A stretch of 64,000 bases of DNA, from NCBI RefSeq assembly GCF_020080835.1, contig NC_058158.1:13454001-13518000 (forward strand), read 5' to 3'. The position numbers and the translations under genes were made by a program. This document shows positions 24,507 through 36,313 of this stretch, piece by piece. The DNA is from Cotesia glomerata (lineage: Eukaryota > Arthropoda > Insecta > Hymenoptera > Braconidae). The notes beneath the pieces are model-generated. The model was not told where the DNA came from and made no database searches. It saw only the letters and a list, made by a program, of their open reading frames with translations. Numbering within the stretch: position 1 is the stretch's first letter; each line of letters begins with the position of its first letter.

Positions 24507-25136
24507 TGCAATTACTTTTGAATTAATAAACCAATTTTCACGTGTTTGTTAGCATTCGGAGCAGTTTTCCGAATCCTATGATTTACTTTTAAACAAAAAT
24601 TTATTAGATCGAAAATTTTGAAGAAATTTGAAAATTTCACTTTTTCCGCATTTTTTTGACAACGATAACTCACGAACGAATCAGCTGATTTTGACTTGCC
24701 TGGTAGCGATCAACATGGTTTTTTTATGTTAAGAGCTGATTAGTTTTTGGAATCGATCAGTAAAGCCGTTTTAAAGTTATTCCAAAAAAAACAGTTTTTC
24801 AAAATTTTTATTTTTGCGATTTTTCAAAATCTACCTGATTAAATCGGTCCAAATTGTATTAAAAATTTAAGTTTGGTCAATCCCTTTCGAATGGTGCCAA
24901 CCTCAACCAAATCAGTCAAGCTGTTCAAAAGTTATAAGAGAGTTACGTACAAATACATACATAGACGCACACACATAAATGCATACAGATATACGGACAT
25001 CATCGCGGGAACAGTCAGGGAAGCTTTTTAGGACCTCAAAACGTGGAAATCTGATGGAAACTCGATTTTTGAAAAACGGGGTAAAATCAATAACTTCCCA
25101 ATTTTTGAAAATTTTCAATTTTCTCAGCGGAAAGTT
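24507..25136 (+). mobile_element. Family A copy 3, part 3 of 3
   Basis: It resumes with TGCAATTACTTTTGAATTAA, keeps both internal modules, has a degraded CA tract (about 24950-24985) and ends in CTCAGCGGAAAGTT. Reassembled in order, parts 1-3 match the layout of the uninterrupted copies. Confidence 0.8.
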
Positions 25137-26890
25137 AAAAAAGTATTCATTGCATGAGACATCAACATTTCAACTTGACTAAATTTTTCTCAAATTGAAC
25201 TTATATTGCAGAGGTTGTAAAAAATAATGTATTTCACTGGTGAACTAAGGAGTGAGTATGATGATCGTGATTGTAACATTCGCTTTAAGATTTATGTTAC
25301 ATTTGCTTTAAAGATTGTGAAGTTATCTTCTACTCGCCTACGGCCCGTACATTTATCACACTCTTATTCACATAAATGTTCAAGTTGATGTTGATGTTGA
25401 TCGATTATTTACACCTTCCACGCAGCAAAATAAAAATTTTAATGACTGAGAGTTTTAATTATTTTACTTCATCTAGTGTAGGTTATGAATGGCTTTAACT
25501 CCATAGATAATTATATAACAGTAATAATGAATGTAGCGATGTACAGTTGTTATAATTTGAGTAAGGCCGATTACGTTGATGATAAAATCAAATATCAGTT
25601 CAACAACCCTCATGACAGTTATGAGAGAGGAGAATTTTATATTTATATGTTAAGAGAAAAAGAGATCACCAATGAATCCCTAGCTTGGTCTCATCCGCGG
25701 TAAGGTTTGGTTCAATCGTTCTTTCATATATTGTCAACTGTTGAGGAGAGTATGAGAAGAACTTTGGGGTTGTAGGACAGCCAGGGGATAGTTATACAAG
25801 TTTGGTACAGTTCTACGTATTCTACGTATACGGTTTTAGTGTTGAATCGACAGACTCGTAGGGGTTGGAGAACGCTAAATGGTGGGGGAAACAGTTAGGC
25901 GGAAGTGACGCTGGCGCCTCGACGGAGCCGATTCGGGCGCCGGTGCGCTCGGTTGCTTCATATTGTCGTCCTCTATTTTTGACAACACTACATCTTCGTT
26001 ATGTTCTTTTCTATTCGCTTTGATATACTCTCAAGTTATTCTTTTTATTATAATGTAATCATTATCCAATACTTTAGTAAAATTTTTGTAGAAAAAAATA
26101 ATTATTTTTTTTAAGAGATCGATTATGATACTGCACTATGATGTGATTTACTACATCAACGGATAAATAAGAAAAATTTGAACATCCAAGTATCCGTTGA
26201 ATCAATTCGAAATTGAGTTGCATCGAATGGAAGAACAAAAAAAAACATATTTTTTTTATTACTTTAGATGTTTTTGAGAGAAAATTTTCTTCAGAAAGAA
26301 AAATAATTTTTTCAGAAAAAAATTTGGTCTTTTTTTGGTATCATAACTAGTTTTTGGAATGTACCGGTCCAATTTTTGAAAGGAACATTATTTTAAGATG
26401 ATGTGCCATTAAAAATTTCAATAACTTGTTCACTATTTTAATCGTTTGCACAATATCAGGGTTGAAGTAAGGTGCAAAGAAGTCAATGTTGAGTTCACCT
26501 ATTTTAGGAATAGCTTTATTTTAAAAAATTACAGGCTAATGATTCTCACTTAGTATCAGCATGTGATTATCAGTTTCAAATATTTCTATAAATATGCTTA
26601 ATCTTTTTATTCTCAATCTAATTAGCAAACGTCGTTTGACCAAGAAATTAATAATTTTAAAAACTTATTTATGAAAGAAAGGCGAGACTTTCTTGAAAAC
26701 AAGTAATTTTCAATATCAAAGGCTTTACAGTAAAAATGAAAAAAATTTTTCAACTGTACTTTTAACTTTAACGTTGAGTAATTTTTGATTGAGTGATTAA
26801 TTGAAAAAGAAAAAAATCGTTTATTTTTATAAAGAAAATTAAATTTCCTTTAAAAATATGATAATGATATCTAAACAGCGATTTATGGTG
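25137..26890. other. AT-rich DNA with a GC-rich patch
   Basis: The patch 25700-26000 has several GC-rich strings (TGGCGCCTCG, GGGCGCCGGTGCGC near 25913-25950) and is not repeated in the window. A 72-codon frame (25485-25703, +) leads into it but shows nothing recognisable. The remainder is A/T runs. Confidence 0.4.
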
Positions 26891-27089
26891 CACGGTAAAA
26901 AATTTTGCGTCAAAAAAATTTAGTGTTAAATATTTAACACTTTCTTGTGTTGATTTAAGAGAATTAACACAAAAAAGTGTTAAATTTACACATAAAAGTG
27001 TTAAATATTTAAATATTAATTAAATATTAATTTAAATATTGTTAAATATTAACTCTTGTTGACGCAATAACGCAAAATTTTTTACTGTG
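26891..27089. mobile_element. 199-bp CACGG/CACTG-type palindromic MITE with TG duplication
   Basis: The left CACGGTAAAAAATTTTGCGT pairs with the right GCAAAATTTTTTACTGTG. TG lies on both sides (26889-26890, 27090-27091). The interior is built of TGTTAAAT/AACAC motifs that fold back. It resembles the 192-bp MITE at 37687-37878. Confidence 0.75.
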
Positions 27090-27448
27090 TGTGATGAGTT
27101 ACAAAATTCTGAATTGAAAAAAAAATTATTGGTTGGTTATTTAGATAAAAAATTGAAATTTATATTTAGACTAACGTTAACATTAATTTAATATTCCAAG
27201 CTCAAATTATGACTTCTCATAAACTTATTGTTTTTGGCATAGTTTTTCACTTCCGAACTTAATCAACCCCGAAATAGCGAAATGATCACAAGAACTAAAA
27301 AATCGTGTAGTTGTTAATTATAAATTTTTTTCGTATTCCGGACATCGTATCGTACTTTCATCTCAAACTAATAATATAAAATTATATTATTGACTCGAGT
27401 AAAAATGAAATTATTATTTTTTACGGAAAAATAATAAATTTCGTTCGA

Positions 27449-27532
27449 CCGCCGCACCACCGCTGCACCACCGCCGCACCACCGCTGCACCACCGCCGCA
27501 CCATACCGCCGCACCACCGCTGCACGACCGCC
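27449..27532. repeat. 11-bp GC-rich minisatellite (CCGCYGCACCA)n
   Basis: Units alternate CCGCCGCACCA and CCGCTGCACCA with a 2-bp interruption. The corresponding array in copy 2 has about two fewer units, showing length change between copies. Confidence 0.85.
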
Positions 27533-27906
27533 GTTTGGCGGACTATTACGCCGCACGCTAAAAATTTACTCCCCCTAGCATCGCCGCACTACCGCTGTAC
27601 CACCGCCGCACCAATGCTAAATCATACCTACAATTTCACAAAAAATGGTATCATAATTAATTTATCACGCAATAATTAATTAATAAATAATGCGACTAGA
27701 AATCTTTATGTAAGACCTATTGATCAACCTCCTTTTAATCGAATGCCTAATATTAAAAAAAAAAAAATTTTTTTTAAATCAGGCCAAAGCACCGCGAAAT
27801 TATTGATTTTTAGACGTATTGTTGATGTAGATTTTTTAATTTCGTCCTCGGGTTGCACAGAAGCGGTACGCCTATTGAAATACTCTGAAAGAATTTTAAA
27901 AATTGA

Positions 27907-27978
27907 ACTGTGATGGGATTCGAACCTGGATCGTCTGCATGGAAGTCTCGAACATTGCCAACTGCACTGCAAGCCATA
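27907..27978 (-). repeat. tRNA-like segment in the GC-minisatellite element, copy 1
   Basis: Read on the minus strand there is a B box GGTTCGAATCC (plus-strand GGATTCGAACC, 27916-27926), preceded by a D-arm-like GCAGTGCAGTTGGCA. The T stem is only partly paired and no acceptor stem forms, so it is tRNA-derived rather than a tRNA gene. The second copy (47604-47676) preserves the same sequence. Confidence 0.6.
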
Positions 27979-28401
27979 CTTAACTTAAAAAATTTAGTTA
28001 AGCTATTTGAATGATCAACGAATAAATATATAATAATTTCAATGTATATACCATCAAACAGTGGTATGGTGCGGCGGTGGTGCAGCGGTGGTGCGGCGGT
28101 CGAACGAAATTTATTATTTTTTCGTCAAAATTAATAATTTTATTTTTACCCGGGCGCGTCACAGCTGTGGTGCGGCGGTGGTGCAGCGGTGGTGCGGCGA
28201 ATAGAAATTTATTTACTTGTCACGGCGCTGGTGCGGCGGTAGTGCGGCGAATAGATAAATTCTTTACTTGTCACGGCGGTGGTGCGGCGGTGATACGGCA
28301 CTTGTAAAATAACCAAAATTGTCACAGCTGTAGTGCAGCGGTGGTGCGGCGCTTAAAAAGCCGTGCAGCGGTGGTGCGGCGGAATTCTGTTTTTACTCGG
28401 G

Positions 28402-31400
28402 TTCGAGCCGGTGTTTTATTCGTACGTGCGTGAGTTTCAAATCTAACAAATACATTGTAGCAATGGATAGCGTGGGACAAGCGACAGGTTTTTATTTGCA
28501 TGCTCAAATATATCAGGTTCTCGATCTCAGATCCTCGATTTTGAAGTTATCTTTTTAGAGTACGTGTACTCATGGAAGAAAAAAGTGTTGCACACGTTAA
28601 ACCAGTACGTGTGATGACAGAATCTGACTCCGAGTTGATTAATCGTGGACGAGCAATCCCATCTGTCTATCTCACAGCATGTAATCACACATACGAGACT
28701 AAGTGCATCACAAAAGCAATTAATATCGTTAACTTTGCAATCACTTCAATTGAGAATAATCTCTCTTTGTATAATATAAATAAATCAGAAAGTTATCTTA
28801 TGTATTTAAAAGGATGAATCGATTCTTTATAATCAGTGAATAAAAAAAATAACAATCGAGTATTCTGAACTTAAACTTACATGTAAAGAATCCCACCTGT
28901 TGTGTGTAAAAATTAATGATAACTACAAAACGTATAATCTTTTAATAATTCTATTACAAATGCAATATCCTCATCACTACGATAATTTCAATTAATATTC
29001 AATTTTAATCGTTTGTTATGAAATCTTTCTATATACCTTGTTCAAAATGATAATTATATGATAAAATTTTTTTGAATTAATATTTTTAAGATTCCATCGG
29101 ATGGTTTGTAATTATTGAATGATTTAAATTTTATTTCAGTGTTAAAACAATGTTTCCGAAATCAATAACTGTCAGGTATTGATCGAAATTTTGATTAGAA
29201 GACAACTTGAGTTAAAAAATAAGTACAATCATAAAAAGATAGAAGAATTCATTTGATTCGAGTTAAAAATTTTTCAAAATTTCCTTGCACTGAGGCAGAC
29301 AAAAAAGTTTTTAAACAAAAAACGTTTTTTTGATTTGAGTGAATTTCATTTGGTCAAGGACTTTTTGCATGATTCAGGATGTAGAAATTCCATGAAGAAA
29401 TTTTCTTGGTTCAAGATTTTTTATCTTGAACCAACTGAATTTTTTTATCAGTGTAGACTTAAAAATAAAATTTACCTTAAAGGTAAAATTAAGTTTTTAT
29501 TTTGTTCTGATACCACTATTATTTTCTCATCAATTTTCAATTAAATCTTTCGGATGGTCTGTTAAATATCATCAAGAGTATTTTGACAATGAAAATTCCA
29601 ATATTGCATTTGATATTCATACATAAAAAAACAGAACAATTTGTATAAACAGGTTGTGATGATCAAAGTTAAACAATATTGAGCATAAGCACCAGTTGAC
29701 GTGAAATTAGCTCTATTAGAATTTTCTCTGTTATTATTAAAAATTAATCATTTAAAATGATTGGAGTTACATTAATTTTTTATCTTTCTGCATCAGTTAA
29801 AAACTAGACTTAATTGATTTTACGGAATGATATATTTTATCAAGGTTTAAGACAAATAAATTTTTTTTTTTAAGAATTCTATATACTTTAAACAAATCTA
29901 ATTTTTTCCAAAATATCAAAAATATATAAACTCATGGAGAATTGTCTGACCACGAGCTTTGAATAGTGAGGTCTAACTGGAAAAACCTTAAATTATTTTA
30001 CAACTAAAAAAACCACTAAAGAGATAAAGAGATTTATCAATGATAGATAGTATGATTGATAATGAGAGACCCATATTTATATTCTCTATTGTTCATTGAA
30101 ACAAATTAAATACATAATTCAACAAACAACTTAATTTACTGGAACTGAATTATTTCCTAGCCCAAAAAATAAAAAAAAAAAAAGTATAATTATCTGATTT
30201 ATTTTAATGAAACGATTTCAAATACTCATGGCGCATTGATGGATATCAATGAAATGCAGATTTATATCTGTGTAATTATTGATTAAATAAATATATTTCT
30301 AAAAATATTCCTAGTTCATAGGTTATTCCCGTTCAATTACATATTACCACTTGGTTATTAACAGTTAATTATTTGTAATGGAACAATGGAATTTAAATTA
30401 ATAGTTTTGTTTCATTAATTATTGTGTGCAATTTCGAGGGTTTCGCGTCGGAGTTAAATAAAATATATGAGTAGTGAACTGTACGTACGAGAAATAAAGC
30501 ATGTGTGTGAGGGCAGGGGGGATGATATTACGTTGGGGATGATTATACTCGGTATATCCAGAAACTATACTCACATTTATACTATATATCTTTTGCATAC
30601 TTCTGCGCAAACTCTCTGATCACGTTCCTTGTTATGCACGCGCGTAAACACGTGCCACACGGTTCCTGTAAACTGGACGTCGACTACTAAGTAAATGATG
30701 GCATATATTAAGCTTTTTCATTTCACCGTATTTATGAACTGATTCCACAACAATTTTATACACCTATACATTCATAATTTTCCGATTCTCCTGTGACCAG
30801 ACCAGCAATGATACATTGTTCTACATGAGCAACCCCACTAGATTTACTTCTCAATTATAGTCCAGAAAATTTTTTTAAAAGTTTTCAGTAAATGAATGAA
30901 ATTGTTAGAATTAAATTGGTTACTTTAAATTATCTTTTGAAGTAAAATGGAAAAAAGAAATATTATTTTTGATAAGGGATACAAAAAAAATTTTTTTTTC
31001 ATTTCTTGTATTTTTATAATTATATAATATTAGTGTTTATTTCGAATTTTCACATGTTTGGTTTATTTGTCAACTACATCTGGCTCTAGAAAAGACAGAT
31101 ACAATAATAAGAAATCAATACAATATAAGCTTTGATACATAAACACAAAGGTACCTTAATTATCAAAACATGAATAATCAAAACACAAATAATATCGATA
31201 ATACATTTAGCAAATCTTTTAATTGTCATCGATTGACTCAAAGTCGATACACTGTAAGAATTTGTGGAACGAATGTGGAGGTGGAGATATTCAATTGTTT
31301 TACTTTAATTCAATTTACTCCCTCTGGATTTGAAATTCTCTCCGAGATGGATTTAATTAATTCATCATAGATTTATTTGTTTGAGAGATTATTAAAAAAT

Positions 31401-31549
31401 TTGAAAAAGAAGTAATTTTTTTCAAATAACTTCAAAATTTCTTCTCGGATTGTTTCTGATGTAACAAATGAACTATTAGTGCTCAAAAATTATGTTGATT
31501 GCCGCCAAGTTTGTCAAAATTAGATAGTTCGTTCGTGAAATGTTTAATA
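28402..31549. other. AT-rich DNA, no gene called
   Basis: Apart from a possible MITE at 29288-29453 and a more complex patch at 30420-30700, this is A/T-rich sequence without recognisable repeats. The small frames in it (28572-28817, 29335-29544, 31170-31370) show no known domain. Confidence 0.45.
29288..29453. mobile_element. Possible decayed CACTGATAAA-type MITE
   Basis: The right end, GAATTTTTTTATCAGTG followed by TA, matches the end of the 244-bp MITE at 56284-56527, and the interior has the same CTTGGTTCAAGA-type motif. The left end CACTGAGG is only weakly similar, and the flanking dinucleotides differ. Confidence 0.4.
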
Positions 31550-31608
31550 AAAAAAAAATTAGGAAATCGGTTAACCCTAAAGGTCATCCCTGCAACTTCC
31601 CGCTAATC
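31550..31608 (+). mobile_element. Family A 5'-end fragment (copy 4)
   Basis: An A run is followed by ATTAGGAAATCGGTTAACCC, the CATCCCTGC block and AACTTCCCGCTAA, then the match stops at a separate hairpin. Only the first ~60 bp of the family is present. Confidence 0.75.
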
Positions 31609-31610
31609 CA

Positions 31611-31677
31611 CAGATTCGGTAGAATCTGGCGCCAAGTTCCGTTCAAATCCGTTGTAAATGGAGCGCCAGACTACCGA
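31611..31677. repeat. Short palindromic segment
   Basis: TCGGTAGAATCTGGCGCC pairs imperfectly with GAGCGCCAGACTACCGA across a ~27-bp loop. The left arm also contains its own perfect 7-bp hairpin (CAGATTC-GGTA-GAATCTG). It replaces family A sequence exactly after CGCTAATC. Confidence 0.6.
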
Positions 31678-32341
31678 GTGTGTTTACTGTAAGCAGAACG
31701 GTATTTCGAGGTTGCAAAATTTTATTTAATTCTACGGTACTTTTTGTTCCTAAATTTTATATTATAACAGTAATTCATACTTTATTTTACTGATATTAGT
31801 TCATTATATTCAATTATAACAATTAATCACTTGAAATTATTGAATTTTATCAACGTAAACTATAGCAAGCTCAAAAATTTCGATCCTGACTTTTTTTCGA
31901 TGTAAAAAGTGACATGCCACAGACTAAATAATTTGAGATTGCATGGTAATCCTCCAATAGATAAGAAACTACAGTTAAAAAAATACATTTCACAGCTTGC
32001 ATCTATACCCGCCAGGGTGCGCTGAAATTATTTTTACATAAACTGTAGCTTCAAGGGGATAGTTTGTTATAAAAAATGCAGCCAACGCGAGATTTAAGTT
32101 GGTACCAATTGTAAATTTTTATTATAATTACAAAAAATACTAAAATCTGAACAAAAACAGTTTCACTGTAAAAAAAATCGCGCCAAGTCCATGTTCATAA
32201 GACTATTAAGAAAAAAGAAATTTTTTTTTTCTTTACAAAAAGATATAAAATAAAAAAATTAAAAAATCAAAGTAACCGATATGATTGTATAAGATTTTCG
32301 GAAATTAAAAAAAATTTTGTTGTAAATTTAAAAATTAAAAA

Positions 32342-32477
32342 AAAAATTTTGGAACGTACTTGGTGTGCGTCATTGTGTATTTCAATTTTATTAAAGTCCT
32401 AGTAAATAGATTTTACGAATTTCATTCAAAGTAAAATATTTTGCAACCACGCACATTAAATACGTTCCAAAATTTTT
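32342..32477. repeat. Inverted repeat, ~28-bp arms
   Basis: The left arm TTTTGGAACGTACTTGG...TGTGCG (32342-32369) is complementary to the right arm CGCACATTAAATACGTTCC (32450-32477), with a few mismatches. A short family A-like piece (TTTGAACTCTTTGAGCTCAA) follows at about 32484-32510. Confidence 0.6.
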
Positions 32478-32639
32478 ATTGCGTTTTTGAACTCTTTGAG
32501 CTCAAAAATGTAATTTTTGTCATATCAACCGCGAAAGTTGGATTTTCGAGCAACATACAGAGGGCACAAATAATACGATTTCTGACAGTCCATAGTTTAG
32601 TTAATTTACCTTGCACTATATACTATAGTATCGAAAAGT

Positions 32640-32643
<4 letters not shown>

Positions 32644-32672
<29 letters not shown>
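32644..32672. repeat. (CT)n microsatellite
   Basis: Uninterrupted CT dinucleotides, followed by a degenerate CTATCTGTCTCT tail. Confidence 0.95.
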
Positions 32673-32678
<6 letters not shown>

Positions 32679-32940
32679 CTCTACATTTCTGCACGACTAC
32701 TAAAATACGCTATAGAAGAGTCAAATTATCTTTTAATTTAACAAACGTCCGCTGGGTGGAGTACAAATCGCAAAAAAAAATCTTAGGGACAGTCGAATCT
32801 TGTAAACGACTTCAGCATATACGTACGTTTAATCCTTTGCTATTTAATCTCGTGTGAGATAATTCTTGTGCCTTCAAATAAAATGAACAGTAATTAAATA
32901 TTTTTGACTGTTCTCTCAAATCCAACTTCCGCAATTGATA

Positions 32941-34415
32941 CACGGAAAAAAGTAAACTGTAAAATTCACTCGGATTCCGGTTACTTTTTACAGTTTCAAA
33001 CTGTACAGCGGACATCGGGGTGGCAAAAATGTAAATATTACAAATCTCAATGTAGAAAGTATAAAAGCCACAATTTATAATTTAATATCCAAAATAAGTG
33101 ATTAGTAGCGGTCACTATAGTAAATAACAACTCTCTCATGTTGGAAAATTACAGTTTCAAACAGTAAAAATTGCCGTTTCAATGTGTAGTCTATACTATC
33201 GTACCCAGTAAATTGTGACTATGACTATAGTAAATAACAACAGTGGGGTTTATAAATTTTACAGTTTCAAACAGTAAAAATCGCCATTTTAATATGTATT
33301 TTATAATATCACGCCAAGTAATTTTTAACAATAATAATAGTAAATAAAAACTCTGACTATTTAAATTTTATAGTTTTAAATATTATTTTCGGATATAATT
33401 TATTAAATTTATCAAGACTATCACTTATTAAATCCGAGATATATTTGAATTCACTGATAAAATAAATTTATAAAGTACATGTACGTAGATATTAATAAAT
33501 ATATTAATGAGGATAATTTAGCTCTTAAAAAAATTTCATCTTGAATAGAAAAACTAATCCTTAGCTAACTAGATTTAATTTACAAAGATAAACCTTAAAA
33601 AAAAATAAAAGATGAAGAGGTTACAATATAAACTTTAAAGTTTAATAAATTAAAAAGTAAATACATTCACACAACTTAATTATTTACATAATTATAGAAT
33701 GTGTATGATATATTAATAATGATATATGACATGTGAATATTACATATCAATAACTTACCTTTTAATTATATTATATTTATTTTACATTATTTGTAACACA
33801 TAAAATATCACAACATAATAACCCAACTTTATTTTCCGGTTGTCCGCGCTGTCCAACACGTGTTAAAAAAGTCATGCGCATTGGCAAAAAAGATAGTACA
33901 TGCTAATGCTCTGCAAGAGCACTAACTTTACAAATGAGGAGAAGGGGAAGGTCCTACACTCGGAGAATTTAAAGTTTGAAACAGTAAAAATTCTACTTTT
34001 AAAATGTATATTTTACCCGTCAAGCACATCAATAATTACAGTTTCATCTTTAGCGTTGCGTTTAAAATTTACCATTTTACTTTGTAAATATTGACGTTGC
34101 TTGTATGGAAATTTACTAACTGTAGTTTATATTTTTTACATATCATACGATCATTTTTTACATACGAAATGATAAATATCAAAGTCAAAGTTCTTAATTA
34201 TTATACTTTAACATTTTCGACTTTCACATAGCGAATATTACTGTTTGAAATAGTATTTTTTAGCGTGTAAACAATAAATTGTAGCATTTAAATAATAAAT
34301 ATTACATTGTGACTAGTAAAATCACGATTTTACTGTTTGAAATGGTAATTTTTATCAGTTGATCATTACTTATTACAACTCGACTATTATTTATTACAGT
34401 TTACTTTTTTCCGTG
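32941..34415. mobile_element. 1475-bp CACGG-type element with TA duplication
   Basis: The left CACGGAAAAAAGTAAACTG and right CAGTTTACTTTTTTCCGTG are perfect inverted complements, flanked by TA (32939-32940, 34416-34417). The interior is AT-rich, repeats CAGTTTCAAACAGTAAAAAT several times and contains ~110-bp tandem units (33119-33370). No transposase-like frame. It is the longest uninterrupted member of the CACGG group here. Confidence 0.85.
33119..33370 (+). repeat. ~110-bp tandem units inside the 1475-bp element
   Basis: Successive units start with AGTAAATAACAAC (33119), AGTAAATAACAACAG (33229) and AGTAAATAAAAACTC (33339). Each carries the CAGTTTCAAACAGTAAAAAT motif or a decayed form. Spacing is close to 110 bp. 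Confidence 0.7.
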
Positions 34416-34427
34416 TATGACAAAAAA

Positions 34428-34653
34428 TTTTGTTCGATACGTTATGCTCAAAGGTAGGGATCCTGACAAACTTGAAGTGAAGGAACTCGTTTAAGGCTAT
34501 GGATACATTCTCATCGAGACTTACTATATCCGGACGAGCGTAGCGAGTCCGGATAAATGACTCGGTCTTGATAATTATGCGCCCATAGCCTCAAACTCGT
34601 GACGTCACTTCAAGCCGTCAAAATCCCTACCTTTGCGCATATGTATCGAAAAT
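34428..34653. mobile_element. ~220-bp palindromic element
   Basis: ATTTTGTTCGATAC...CAAAGGTAGGGAT on the left is complementary to ATCCCTACCTTTGCGCATA and GTATCGAAAAT on the right. The pairing includes TTGAAGTGA/TCACTTCAA and GGCTAT/ATAGCC. The centre has a further hairpin TCCGGACGAGCG-TAG-CGAGTCCGGA. It sits between the 1475-bp element and a family A fragment. Confidence 0.75.
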
Positions 34654-34667
34654 AACTATTTCGTGTC

Positions 34668-34858
34668 ATTTTGAGCTTTTCGAGCTCAAAAGTCTGATAG
34701 AAGTTTAATAAAACAATATTTTTTGAATTTTCAAACCGCACTAACTTTTGAATGAATGAATTGATTTCTACACGGTTGGCGGCATTCGACGCAGTTTTTG
34801 AAGCCTCATAAAGAATCTTTAAGTGTAAATTGATCAAACTAGGAATTTCGAAGTAATA
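34668..34858 (+). mobile_element. Family A internal fragment (copy 5)
   Basis: It runs from TTTTGAGCTTTTCGAGCTCA through CAAACCGCACTAACTTTTGA and the ACACGGTTGGCGGCATTCG module to the TAGGAATTTCGAAGTAATAA block, then stops. The 3' half with the CA tract is absent. Confidence 0.8.
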
Positions 34859-36276
34859 ACTAAACCAATTTATTTATTGATTTTTTCATACCATTATTCA
34901 CGTAGATATTTTAATGTAAAAAAATTTTAAGCAGATGAAATTAATTAAATGTGAGAAGTCAAAATTTTTTTACATGAATCTTTGATATGGATTAAAATTT
35001 TGGATTTCCAATTTTTTTTTTTAAATAGAAATTATAAGTTCATATATGTCCTAAAATATTCTGATGTAGCGAATTTCCATATCAGGCCAAATATGGCCAT
35101 ATCAAAAAATTTTTCTATGGGATAATTTATTCATCGAGAAGATAACATAAAGTTTCTTGAAGTAAATGATTCGTTTTTGTCACTGTAAAAACTTATTTAA
35201 AAAAAAGCAACGAAAAATTTTTTCATCATCAAACAAACAAAGAAATCAAACTAATATTTTTTACTTAATCACTTTGTTTATAAAATATCTAATAACCTTT
35301 AATATAGTTCTAAAAGATACAATGTGTAAGGTTAGATCAAAACAAGTTTATTATTTGCAGGTGGATTTATTTATAAATATTATTATAAGTTATATTATTA
35401 TAATATTATTATATAAGTTATATATAACACAACTCTTATATCTTCTCAGAGAAAAATTTCTCATTAACGTAAACACTACTGATATTTTTAGTCTTGTAAT
35501 TTGTCATATACAAAATTTTTATAACTAAATTATAATTTTTATTGCAGCATCGATAAAGAAGCAGAAATTGATAAAACTCATAATTGTGTTGATAGTTCAT
35601 TTGCTTCTCAAACTCTAAGTAATTTTTGGAAAAACAAATTATTAAATTTAACGACTTGATCTATTAAATGGGATTTTCTAATATAAATGATAGAAATCAG
35701 TAATCCAAACTGAAATAATATTTCCTAACTTGATAACATTTTTATAACACAGCTAAATGATAATGACACAGTAGCTGGTTTGGGATTTAATATTAAATGT
35801 GAAATTAAAAATTGCAGATTATTTGGCAAGTGATATCTTATCATAAACTTAAATATCATAGACTAAAATATCATATATTTTATAGATTCGTGAATGGTCT
35901 GATTGAAAATATATTTGCATTAGGGTGAGCCAAAAAAACTAACCTATCGAATTTATGGGTTAAAATGAACCTATATATCGAAAAAAAAACTTCCCTGCAA
36001 GGCAGGATTTTTAGCTCAATTTTGAAAGGTGTCGGTGAGCATTCAAAGTTTCCCATTTAAATAACTCGTAAAAAAATCTTTTTTCATTAAAAATAATATA
36101 ACTTTTGAACCGCTGGAGATAAAAATTTTGTAGATGTTATGACTGATGCCTCGTCGTCATGCTTGGTTTCGATGATTGTTGATGAAAACCTATTCAATAA
36201 ACAAGCTCCAACGAGAACACCCAGAAAGAGCAAACAATTAAAAGTCTTCATTGTTATTTTTAATTCTAGTAGGTTA

Positions 36277-36280
<4 letters not shown>
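34859..36280. other. AT-rich DNA with possible repeat start
   Basis: From about 35927 the sequence TTAGGGTGAGCC followed by an A run resembles the start at 54753 (TTAGGGTGGTCG) and is followed by text typical of diverged transposons, up to about 36230. The 120-codon frame at 35166-35528 (+) is Ile/Tyr/Leu-rich with no recognisable domain. Confidence 0.4.

Positions 36281-36313
<33 letters not shown>

Larger units (their letters stand above)
27394..28401. mobile_element. ~1-kb element with GC minisatellites and tRNA-like core, copy 1
   Basis: Ends CTCGAGTAAAAATGAAATT and GTTTTTACTCGGG correspond to an 11-bp terminal inverted repeat (CCCGAGTAAAA in copy 2). Near the left end lies an 11-bp minisatellite of CCGCYGCACCA units (27449-27532). 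The right part carries the complementary GGTGCRGCGG units in several clusters (about 28063-28390), so the GC-rich blocks can fold together. The core contains a tRNA-like segment. Copy 2 is at 47115-48054 in the same orientation. Frames here encode only the minisatellite (Val-Val-Arg-Arg type repeats). No clear target-site duplication. Confidence 0.85.

Noticed and set aside
27449..27532. GC minisatellite as a coding repeat or CRISPR array
   Set aside because: Frames are short, the units are contiguous without spacers, and the same block appears inverted in the other half of a transposon-like element.
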